Shown here one piece after another: positions 43,460 to 54,269 of a DNA stretch of 64,000 nt (the stretch's first letter is position 1; each line of letters opens with the position of its first letter). The notes beneath the pieces are model-generated. The model was given only the letters and a program-made list of their open reading frames with translations. It was not told where the DNA came from and made no database searches. Source of the stretch: Microstegium vimineum (Eukaryota; Streptophyta; Magnoliopsida; Poales; Poaceae); contig CM039139.1 of assembly GCA_022036555.1 (NCBI GenBank), positions 14,536,319 through 14,600,318 of the forward strand, written 5' to 3'. A program made the position numbers and the translations under genes.

Positions 43460-46171
43460 CTAAGAGTCTGGGGCTGGAGAAGAAGGCGAAGAAGCGGCAG
43501 CTCTACGATCCAGCATGATGAAGTCCTGAAGGTCTGACTCGTCTGACTCATCATCTGCCATGGTCTCTGCCGGTGTAGGTGCAACTGGGGTGGCCTCTGA
43601 AGCTTTCACTGGCACCTCTGGAGCTGCGGTCTCAACTGACTGCCGCTGAGGCTCTGCTGGTGCCTCTGACTATCCTGCCTCAGTGGTAGCGGGCCTGGGG
43701 GCCCGACGAGTGAAAACTCGAGGCGAGGGGGACAGTGTCACTGCTAGTGCCACTAGGGACACTGCTGCTGCAACCTCTGCAGGCTGAGTCTGACCGGGAG
43801 AGGACACTGCCACTGTAACCTCATCTGCTAGGGATATGGCATCCGTCTGAACGGCAGCTAGAGGTATGGTGACTGTCTGTGCCGACTGCTCAGGTGCGAT
43901 CTCCGACGATGCAATTGAGGACTGGTGAGTGCCTGTCGCCGGAGGATCCACTGCAGTCGTTGGAGCTGGGGTGACCTGCTGAGGTGCTCCTGGGGAGTCT
44001 TCTCCCGTGATCTCCAGATAGGAAGCTGACAGATCTCGCGAGGCCTCTGCTAGAGTAGTTCCCCGGGTAGGAGTGAATCCCGTCTGGAACTCTCCGGGTG
44101 AAGCTATCCAAGAGGACACCTGGGTCCTCGGAGTCTGATACTCAGGAGAGGCTGCTGGCTGAAAGGGAGGAGTAGCTGGTGCCTGACTCTGCTATCCTCT
44201 GGACGGTAACGCTGGAGTTGGCACCACAACTACTAGAGGCTGCTGCGGAGGAGAGGTGAACTGCTGCTGCTGAGATACGGCGGACAACTGGAACTGTGGC
44301 GTGGAGGTCTGCCTGGAGCTAGAGGCCAGAAGACGCTCAAGTAGAAGTGTCTGAGTCTTCTGAATCTCTGCCTGTTGCAGCTAATAGGCTAGGAACTGGC
44401 GCTGGAACTCATCCTGCCTAGCCTATGTCTGTGCCAGAGCTGCCAGCTGCTGCTCAGTGAGCCTCCGTAGATCTGCAACCTGTCGTCTCTGCTCCTCTGC
44501 CTGGCGAGACTGCCCCTCCTGCATCCTCGAGAGTATGGTAAGCAAGGTAGCCTCTGAGGAACTGGAGCCTGGAGCTGGAGCTACTGCAGCTATGCCTGAC
44601 CCACCTGCCTCGTGGTCATGGGTCATCGGTGTATACTCGTGCACGGGCTGGTAGTCCTCGTCAGAGCTGTTAGAGTCGAGATCCTCTCTAAATACTGTTT
44701 TTGCAGCTGTATCGATCTCGGCATCCAAATCTGCTAGCTCTGCCTGAGCAATCTACTCAACTGTCGCATCTGTGACCTCGGCCGACTATGGTGGCACTCC
44801 GGCCTGCCTAGTGCCTGGTCTGTAGGCTCTGCTGGGGCGAGGCAACTGTCCATGGGCCACAAGCTGGCTCATCGAGTAGACTGGGAACTCAGTAGCTGAC
44901 CTCGTAAGGGTAACTCTCATAACACCTGACCCAGTCTTGGCAACTATCAAATATGAGATCCAATGGGCGAACTGTAGCTGCCAATGACCTCTGAACCCAG
45001 CAGCTATGATATCCTCGAGCTCGCTCACTATCAAATCCCAGAGGTCGAACTGCTCTTTCCGAACAATGTGAGCTAGGAGCCAAAGCTGAAGACGAGTGAT
45101 AGTATCCCTAGCTCCAATCCTGGGTAGAATAGTCCGTCTGAGAACCTCGTGGAGGATCCGAGCCACAGGAGTGAGGTCTCGTGGCGTACGGCTCGAACCC
45201 TCAGTGAACGGCTGCTGAAAGCACGGACTCACGAAGTCCGTGGATGGCACTATACCATCGTGAGGTCGGCGAGGGGCCTCCTGATCCCCATAGCAGAGAC
45301 TGTGTATCCTGGTAGATGAAGACCCGAGGTGAAAGAGCTCTCTGAACCTGGCAGCTGTAACCCTGAAGTCACATCCCTGATATGCGAAGTGGAGGAACTC
45401 GTGATCAGGTGAGATCCACAGGGAGGCGTAAAACTGGTAAACCCACTCCTTCTGATATGCCCCTGAGCGTCCCATCAAGTCTGTCAATCCCTGGATGTAC
45501 TGGAGGTGCTGCAGGATCTCTGGACCACCGACCCCCTCAATCTGAGAAGATGGGCACACCCTGTGGGCCTTGAGAGGAGCATCGGTGTCAACGTATGCTC
45601 TGTAGAAGTCGTCGTGCACTGTAGTATAGAACTCACGTCCGGCACGAGGGTCTCTTTGCGGTGGAAACCAGGTCTGGAAGTCAACGAATCGAAGCAGCTG
45701 GACTTGCTTCGCTGTAAGTACTCTGACCTGGTGCCTCACTGGGTCTGGGAGCCGGGGTCCTGGAGGGCTAGGTGGTGCACCTGAGCCTCGGGAACGAGTA
45801 ACTCGATGGCTCATCAGCTCTCCAATAGTAGAGTGGCCCGCGGCTTCTGTCGGCTCAGTCGCTGGGACTGGCTTTGTCACTGGTGTCTCTGTAGCCTCGA
45901 CGGGCTCTGACTCTGGAGGTGGAGGGGACTCACAACGCGCTCCACGGCGAGGCGAGAGCCTCAAGCCGGCGTGACGTCCTCCTCGCTCAGCTATCTCGGC
46001 GGCCTCTGCCACTGCTAGAGCGGCTACCGAGTCTTGATCCATCGCTGGCCTCTTACGCTTCCTAGAGATAACCTTCTGCTTTCCCTTCCCGCGGTCAGTG
46101 GGTGGACGCGGTGGAGGTGGAGGGTCACCACCACTGCCGGGAACGGGACCTGCATTCTTTGTCCGTGCCAT
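43460..46171 (-). pseudogene. Third ORF of the Sirevirus-like element (envelope position), six in-frame TAG codons
   Basis: From ATG 46171 one frame runs 904 codons to a final TAG at 43460-43462 without any frameshift. It is interrupted by TAG at 44786, 44753, 44423, 44381, 44192 and 43670 (lowest base of each). The first 461 residues hold a basic Lys/Arg N terminus (GKGKQKVISRKRKRP) and a folded domain at about 160-430 (VDFQTWFPPQRDP, EWVYQFYASLWISPD, FRELFHLG) resembling plant retrotransposon 'putative transposon protein' domains. The rest is Gln/Ala/Pro/Ser-rich with a short coiled-coil-like stretch. I see no signal peptide or membrane segment, so 'envelope-like' refers to position only. 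Copy A carries the same ORF in corrupted form at about 55508-57805. Confidence 0.85.
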
Positions 46172-46375
46172 ATCTCAACTTTGCAACCAATCCGCTGACA
46201 AGAAAGCGCAAGAGTCAAACCAACAACTCACTGCCTCTGAACCTCTGACAGACAACAGAATCCAACAACTGAAAGAGTGGCACGCCGGCCCTGGACTAGC
46301 CTCGCGAGGCTTTGCCTCGATCCATACTCGCGGGCTTTGCCCCGAGTTATCTGACACTGCCCACAAAATCAAAAA

Positions 46376-47639
46376 ATTGGGAAAAAAAAAGAACGTGATG
46401 TCAACCCCCTTCTCAACCCTGACCAAACAAGAGAAGGAAAGAGATCCTCTGGTCATTACCCAATCCGCAATCCAAAAGCTAAACACGAAGGGGGTTTGGG
46501 GGAAAAAGGAATGGAGAGCTTTTGCAACTAAAGGAAAATTTTAGGGGGGGAAAATTTTTCACCTTGACCACAAAAAGATAATAACCTCCTAGGTGGAGAC
46601 CCCTGGCAAGAAGCCCCCACAAGGCGGAAACCAGGGGATCGGAGACGGTGCGAAGAGGAGTCGGCCCCCTTTTGGAGGGTGGCCCCGGTGCAGACTGGGG
46701 GAAGGGCCCCCTGGCGCGCGGGGTTGGGTATGGGGGAACAGGTGGCGTCGCAAGGGGGCGGGCGGGGAGCAGAGGGGGGACGGCAGTGCGGAAAAGGATT
46801 TGCGGTGGCGCGGGGGGCACACGGGGCCCCTGGAAGTAATCGACGAGACGGCGGCGGTTTTTGGGGGAACGCGTGGTCGGCGGATGAAACGACCGGAGAA
46901 AAAAAAAAGAAAAAAGGGGGGGTTTTTTAAAAAAAAAAGGGGGTTTTAAGTTCGCGACGGGCCCGACCGGGCGAGGAACTCCGTCGATAGCGCGGACGCG
47001 GGGGGGAGCGCCGACGGCAGGTCCGTCGGGTTCCCAAAAACCGATTTGAAACGCCGGCGCATTGACCGCGAGGACGCTTGGAAACGCCGTCCCCCTGTTA
47101 GGGGCAATTTTTTTTTCCGGAACGCGAGGCGTGAGGCAATTCCCCGAGCGTCCGTCGGCAGCGTCCGACGCCTTTTTAAAAAATAAATTTTTTTTCAAAT
47201 TTTTTTTGGGGTCTTTCCCAAACCCCAAGTTCCACCCAATAAGAAAAAAAAAAAACACTTGTTGGGGGATTGATGTGAGAACCCATCTCCAAACACTCTT
47301 TTCAAAATTTTCCCCGGGTTTTTAAATTTTTTTTTTTTAGCTCAAAATATTTGAAGGAAGCCCAAGGAGCATCATATGGCCAAAGGGGTATTGAGTTTGA
47401 TTTTGAATCCCCCCCAAAGGGGGTTTATCATAGAGGATGTCAAGAATTAAAACCAAAGAGAAAGGGAAAAAAAACACACAGCTGCTTATGCAATAAAAAA
47501 AGTGAATCGGTTTGGTTGCAATTTAAACGCGGTAAGTTTCACCGCTTTGAGGGCGGTTATTTTAAACCCGCATTCCCCAAGAATGGCATTACCATAAACC
47601 CCATTTAAAATTACTTGGGAATCATGGTTCACACAAGTT
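46376..47639 (-). other. Copy B spacer between pol and third ORF, low-quality sequence
   Basis: This corresponds to 54270-55507 of copy A on the other strand. It includes a GC-rich stretch (46960-47180) with CGTCGGCAGCGTCCGACGCC-like motifs resembling the LTR motif array, and a CT/GC-rich stretch near 46600-46850. Homopolymer runs of A, C, G and T are abnormally long, so no coding call is made. Confidence 0.5.
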
Positions 47640-50600
47640 TTTTAGAAAAATTAGAGAGAAAAAGCAATTTAACTCGCTTCTAAAAAAAAAAAGGTTTTGT
47701 TTCATCGAGGGTTTAGAAAAGATATCCCCAATTGCCTTTGCTCAAACCCCAAAGTTTATTTTTCTAAAGATTTAAAAAAGTGATGGCGAATATTATTTTT
47801 TGGTAAAAAGGTTAAGGGGGGGTTTTTTTGCAAGTTTAGGCGTTTCATTATCAAAAAAAAGAGGAATTCTTTTAAAAACACGCAAAATAAAAAGGTTTTG
47901 GGTCATATTAAATTTGTGCCAACTTGCCCCAGGCAATGTATTCTCCCCGGGGGGGGAAAAATGCCACATATATTGCTTCTTTGAGGCCAAAAGAAACAAG
48001 TGATCTTCCACATGTGGCCCCCCCGGGGAGGTACTCTTCCCCTTTAAAAACCTTGCACCGGCATAACCAATTTGGGGGAATAGCCAATAGTTGGAAGGGA
48101 GCCCTTTGGGATCCAAAGACCCTCTAGGGGGGCCCTTTTTAAGTACTAAGGTTTTTTTAAACCCCGCACAAAATACACCCTTGGGTTTTCCCCTTAAACA
48201 AAGCACACATACAACACAACAGATACCGGCCCTAAGGGTGAGGTAAATAAGTACCGACATAAAACGATAAAGTTTTTGGCGATCGGTTTACCCCTTTTTT
48301 CGGATCGGACCCCTTAAGGCTTGGGGGGGTTTGTTGGCTTGCAATCCTCATCAAAAATTTCTTGAGCAATCATAAGTTATTCCTTGGATATAAGGGGCCC
48401 CCTCAATTGTTCATTGGGAAGCCTAGGAAGAAGGTTAGCCCCAAAAATCGACATCCGAATCCGGACATCAATGCACCAAATTCTTGCTATGACCTTGGTT
48501 TGTTGCCCAAAATTTAAAGTATCAAATATTGGAAACCAAAAGGGTTTTCCCCTTAGCCCCTTTGGGGAAAAATGTGGATCCTTTTTCCCCTTTGAAGCCC
48601 TTCTTGATGAAAGTCCTTACCCCTTTTATCCCCCCCTTTTGGGGTTGCTTAATCCTACAGTCCCCTTGGACAACCTATCACTGTTAGGAAATTTGGGTTT
48701 AAACCCCGGGGGGTTGTGAGAAAAAAAAAGTTTTAATGAAACCATTAAGAAAGGCATTTCACTTTTTAAAAATTTTTTTATGGTGTGAAGCTATGCCCAA
48801 AAAGGGTACAAAAAGGGTTTATTTGCAAAAGGGAAAATTCCCCCCAAACCCCCCCTTAATTGGGAGAACCCTTTGCCCCCAAAATTTGCCCTTTTTTTCA
48901 AACCACGTTTGATCATTTGCTTGTTCCTAAACACCCCCTGGTGAATGTTCTTGCCCCTTTTGGGGTTTTTATGGTGTACTTTTTGGGTGAAGTTTTTTTC
49001 AAATTTTGGCGGGTTCCCCCAATGGATCCGCAAGTGCACCCCCATAGAAGGCTCAAAAAAGGAAAAAAAAGAGGAGTTCAACTTAAAAGAATTTAGTGGT
49101 TGTTACCCCCTTGATGGACTCCTATGATAGGGGCTTGAGGATTGTTTGAAACATAGTGAGACTTTTTGATCATTGGGGGGAGGTTGGGGGTTTTTTCAAC
49201 TTGCTTGCTTCCCCGGCTTGACTTGGGGTTTTTAGTGCTTTTGGTTCCCTCACTGATTTTCAAAAACTTGGGATGTGAGGGGAGATGGATCTTGTTTGCA
49301 TCAACTTCAATTTTCCACTCTTGGGGTTGTAGCACCAGTTGGATGTTCTTCATTCCTCCCCCAAAAGGGGTTTATTACATCACAAGTTTTCATGCCTTTT
49401 TTGGGCCTTGTTTCATCAAACCCTATATTTTTCAACTAAGCGGTGGTTTTTTAAAAAAATGGTTGCCCCTTGGATTTAAGTGAATTCCAATAAGAAAAAC
49501 CTTTTTTAATCTCTTTGGAACTGCCCAAATTTTGGGCTTTTTGTGATGTCCTTTGCTCCAAACTGGAAAAAGGAAAAACCCTTTTTTCCCCTTACAAATA
49601 TAGGGGGTCTTCTTAGAAGCCTTTGGAAAATAGGGTTGGTATGCTGCGGTTTGATTGTTCGGCCCCCCAAAATTTGGGGGGTTTTTTGCATCAAGCATTT
49701 TCTTGTAAGGTGAAAAAAGTCCCTTTTCCCCCTACTACACCCTTTTGTTGAGGGTTGGGGTGGGGATACTTATGCTTGATTCCAAAAACAAAAAATTTTT
49801 AATCTTGGTGTTCACAAATCGGCCATTGTATTTTATCTTCTTGACTTCACATAAAAACCCTTTTGGGTTAGTTGTAACTTTTGAAATTTTTATTTTTTTC
49901 TTGAAGAAAGAAACCAAGTGTATTGAGTATCTCAATCCACCAGAAAAGGATTGCCCCAAGGCTGATAGGTGGTAGGCCAAAAGACCCTGTGGGTAGCTCT
50001 AGAACTTTGAGGTTGACTAAAAGCTTTGGTTGGATGAGTGTTTGCCTTTTGTCGGTTGACATGCACTACAAAGTTTTTTTTTTTCCAAAAACCCCCCCTT
50101 CCCCCTTAACCCTTCCTTTTGAAAAATTTTTCAAAGTTGAAATCATAGTGCAAAACTCTTCCCATACCCCAACCCCCAAAAACTCTTGGAGAAAAGACTG
50201 TTTGAAATAGCTTTTTGGTGAAGTCCACTAGGTAGGGGGTTTTGTGCGAAACCTTGAATATAATGTAAAATTTTTAAATCTTGGACACAATACCTATTTG
50301 GGGGAAAGGGAAATTTTAAAACCCAAAATCAATAGTTGCCCCACGAAGAAAATTAAAATCAAAATTTTATAGAAGACTTTGATATTATTTTCATTTGAAT
50401 TCCCCCTTTTTCTAGCCTTCACTTTCCCTTTTTTAATCCCCCCAAAGGTAATTTTTTGTTTGCCTTAAATTTTCCCCTCAAGTGTGGGGAACACCCGGAT
50501 CAGGGGCATATTTGAGTGATCCACATCAATCCCCCCAAGACTTCCCCGGCTTTATTCCCAAAAACTAAGCAACTTGGGTTAAGTTGTTTTTTGGGGAAAA

Positions 50601-52800
50601 CCCCATTGGCGAGGCCCCAGCCTTGTCCCAAACCCTTAGAAACCCCCTAGATTTGGTTGCTTCATTTTACCGAGAAAAAACAATTGGGACCTTGGGGGCT
50701 TGTTGTGATGAAGTGTGCATCATGGGGAAAAGGGCCCCCTTTGTGATTGGGAAAAGGCTTGGAGGGGATCTTGCATTGGGATTAAGGGACCCTCTTGACC
50801 CAACCAAAGCATTCTTGGGGGTTTTGGGTTTGATGTGTATAGTTGCTTTATACCCCTGTTTTGAATGTTTTTTGGGTTTTTCTTGAACTTTTGGGCCTTT
50901 TTGATTTGGTTTCCCTTAACCCTTTTGGGCTTTCGGCTTCATGAAGTGTTATCAAAACTATTTTAAAAGGTTTTGGGCCCTTTGGGGAAAAATTTCCAAT
51001 CCTTGTAAGTTGGTCTTTAAAACCCTTTGGGTTTGGGGTTTTTCCCCCTTTGGGGAATTGAAGGTCATTGCATCTTTGTCTCTTGTTTGGCCCACTTGTG
51101 GGGGGTGGTTGTTTGCCCGAATTGATTGCTTTCCTTTTGCTTGAAAATTTTTTTTCCCCCTCTTAAATGTCATCATGCTTGTCGGCCCCCAATATTCTTG
51201 CCCCCTTCACTTAGATTTTGCCCCTTGCAATTCTCAAGCAAAACCCACAAGAAGTAGCTATATCCACTTAACAAAAGGGTTATTGCAAATGGTAGCAAGC
51301 ATTGAAAATTATTAGTACACAAGTGTGCCCCGTTCATTTTTAATTGGGGTTTAGCTCTTTTAGCAAGTTTTTTTCTGATTGGAGCCTTGTGTTTTCCTCT
51401 CAAGCTTATCAGTTTTCATTTGCTTGTTTTGTGAGCTTTTTGTCCCCCGTGCTAGATGAGAGAGTTTGTTCCAAGCTTCAATTATATTTCACTGTCAAGT
51501 TAAGTTAGCAGGAAAATTTCTATTTCTTTTTGTGATTCACTTTTTCCCTTTTTAAATTTTCCAATGAGCTTAGTGTATTTATTGCAAATTTAATTAGTTT
51601 TTAGGAAGGTGCCCCCAAAATCTATCACTATCCACTAGAGTAGCCCCCTCTACTATCCCCCTTTTTTTATCTTTTTTACCTTTTTCCCAAGGCATAGGTG
51701 TGTAGGGATGAACCCCGGGAGATGGAGGGGGTGGCGGGGAGTAAGAAACCAAACCCCCAAGTCCCCCCTTTTCTTTTCATTTCATCTCCGGGAGTCACTT
51801 GGTCTTCAATGTGGTGGCCAATACCAACAAGTAGGGGTTTGCCATTCTTCTTCTTTTTTTGGAATTGAAGTTCTTCTTTTTTGGGGAAGGCTTGTCATCC
51901 TTTTCTCCTATTTGACTCAACCTTTTGCCCTTGTATTGAACTTGTTGTTAGCTTTCTTGTTCTTTTATTGTCTTTCTTTTCTTCGGGGAAGATGAGCAAG
52001 TGTCCCCAATTTTTCCCCAATTGTACAACCCCCTTGGGGGGGGGCTTTCTTGAAAGCTTGTGAAGAATTTTTTTTTTTGAGTCAAATTGACTTATTCTTG
52101 CTTGCTTCTTCAAATCTTGGTTTTTTCTTCACCATGAGAGCGAGATCTTTCATCATCACGTTGTCTCTCATAATGACTTTTACTTGTGCTTTCCCCGGAG
52201 GTGCTTGAAGCCAAGCCCCTTTTTTTTCCCCTTTTTTTTTTTTTTTTTGGAGGGGAAATGACCCATCCCAATCTTAGGGGAACCAGGGATTTATCTTGCC
52301 CAAAAATTTTGTTGTTTTTTTGGGGGGGGATCCCTTTTGGGGGAAAAACCTGAGAGTGGCCATACTTCTCAATGGGAAGCACAAAAAATCTTGCGTAACA
52401 CGACCGGCCCCTTTTGGGTTAGACGAGCCCATTAATTCCTCTACAATAAAATTTTGTGTGAGTACATTTCATTTCATGTAGAGAAAGAATTTTGTTAGCC
52501 AAACCAAAAGATAGGTTTTCACGTCACTCTTTTGCCTTATGAAAAGCACAAAAGTGGCCACAACTTAAAAGGGGGGGGGTTTGGGGTAGCCTCGGTTGAA
52601 ACATCCTTGCTAACCCCCAAAGAGTATTTCTTTTTTGGCATTGTGCATCAAAGTTGAGGTCCCGCGAAGAGAGGCCCCCTTTGGGCGGCTTTGACACGCC
52701 CAGTCAACGGCCCCAAAAGGCCTCCTAAAATTTTTCCAAAAGGGAAAATTTCCATCGAACTGGGAGGTGGTCCACCCCCTGGGAATCTTCTCTAGGCGGT
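47640..52800 (-). pseudogene. Copy B gag-pol, unreadable because of sequence errors
   Basis: Segments align by eye to copy A in reverse complement: about 47930-48130 to RNase H around 40740-40930, 47500-47640 to the pol end and spacer (41240-41380), and 52640-52790 to the gag start (35590-35760). Runs such as GGGGGGG or TTTTTTT replace mixed bases of copy A and many short pieces are missing. The true state of this gag-pol cannot be judged from this sequence. Confidence 0.75.
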
Positions 52801-52833
52801 GAAGCTAATTTAGAGCACCCTTCTTAAACCCCT

Positions 52834-54269
52834 TGAAAGGACAAAATGCCCAAGAGGAGGGGTGAATTGGGCTTTTTTTTAATTTCAAAAAGAATTTTAA
52901 ACCATAAAACCAAATTTAAACCCCCCAGCCCCCACCGTTGTGTGCCCCAGTAAAAAGCGGTGCAAGGCAATGGAAAGCGAAAATTTCCCCAAAAATTTAG
53001 TTAAATTGAAAGACAATTGGGGGAAGAAACGGTAAAAAAGTAGGGAAAAAAATGCTTGACACGGCTTTTTTTCCCAGGTATCGAGGGGTCGACACCCCCC
53101 CCCAGCCTCGTGGGCACCTGCAAGGATGCTCCCCCCCAACCCAGCAAGGGATGAGTTCTTACGGGTATTTCGCCCCTCCGGTCGGTGAATGCCCACCCCC
53201 CATACAACACGATGGAAAAAAGGGCCTGAAAATTTTCCCCGGGATCCCCCTTCCCCGAACACCAAGATAACAAGCCTGATCTTCGCTTGACTCATCAAGT
53301 TCACAAAAGGTCCACTTGAACTCTTGGATAACTAGAAGAGGATGGAGGATTGGGGAAAACACTTCTTCCCCTCTTAGGGCTTTGTTTTTCCAAATTCCCA
53401 AAAAAAATCAGCAACCCAAATGACAAAGGCACGGGGGAGAGAAGTGGGGGGGCTATAAATAGCCCCCTTAAAACTCCCCGGGGGGCATTTTAATTGGCGG
53501 GGACGCCCGTCGTAGGGGAGGACGCTCCCCCGTTTCCCCCAAGGTAGTTTTGTTAAAAATTAGGGAGGACGCCCCCACGCCTTGTTAGGCTAGTTTGCAA
53601 TGTTCCCAGCGCGGCGCTACGTCAGGGCGAGGCGCTAGCCACAGGTCCGACGGGTAGTTTGGTGGGGTTTAAAAAAAACCCCCTTTTGGAAGGTCGACGG
53701 ACCGTCCCAGCGTCGCGCCGGGCCACGGACGCGCCCCAGGGGGCCCTGAAAAAAATTACCCGAAAACAACCCCTCGGGAAAAGGGACGGGGGTGGGCTAA
53801 CCCCCCCCCACGTCGGGCCTTTGTCTGACGAAAAGGCGGTCCGGGCCCCTCCAGGAGCGCCACGCCTAGAAAACGATTTTTAAACTTGTTTTTTTTTGGG
53901 GATGAAAGGAAGTTTTTCTGGTATATTCGGTCCCCCTAGGCTTGTTGACAAAGGGAAAGTCAAGTGTGACCAACCAAACGAAGTTTTCCCCAAGTCAAGT
54001 ACTAACTCAACCCCCTTAAAGTCGGTCAAGGTAAAAAAGAGAAGCCCTATCTAATTCTAAGGGCCTATCTCCCCTTTTGGACTTGCCTATCATTTTTGGG
54101 TCTTTCTGTCTCCCCTTTAAAAAAAAAAAGTATCCATTAGGGGCTAAGTGATGCCATTAAGGCCCCTTTCCCCCTTTCACTATGGCTAAGCACGGTAGCC
54201 CCTTCAAAAAACCGTTAGCCCCAAAAATCTTATTGTGTTAACACCGAAACCAACTAGGCCTGATTCTTA
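52834..54269 (-). repeat. Sirevirus-like 5' LTR of copy B, corrupted
   Basis: Recognisable landmarks in order: TGAAAGGACAAAATGCCC at 52834, GGGGTGAATTGGGC, AATGGAAAGCGAAAA, GGCTATAAATAGCCCC, the GACGGACG motif region, and CCAACTAGGCCTGATTCTT at the far end. It is about 160 bases shorter than the 3' LTR through many small losses. Confidence 0.8.

Larger units (their letters stand above)
41389..54269 (-). mobile_element. Sirevirus-like copia element, copy B, inserted in copy A
   Basis: On the minus strand: 5' LTR 54269-52834, corrupted gag-pol about 52800-47640, a third ORF 46171-43460, PPT 43001-42984 and 3' LTR 42983-41389. It is the same family as copy A in opposite orientation. Everything right of about 46.4 kb has many homopolymer-length errors and small losses, so gag-pol cannot be read as protein. 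Alignment by eye to copy A still places RNase H near 47930-48130 and the gag start near 52640-52790. Confidence 0.85.

Noticed and set aside
43460..46171. Recoded or suppressed amber codons as in stop-codon readthrough
   Set aside because: Six TAGs are scattered without the CAR-YYA type readthrough context. C-to-T decay of CAG explains them more simply.
46479..47258. Proline-rich minus-strand frame of 259 codons
   Set aside because: It lies in corrupted retrotransposon spacer sequence full of homopolymer errors, so the frame is not meaningful.
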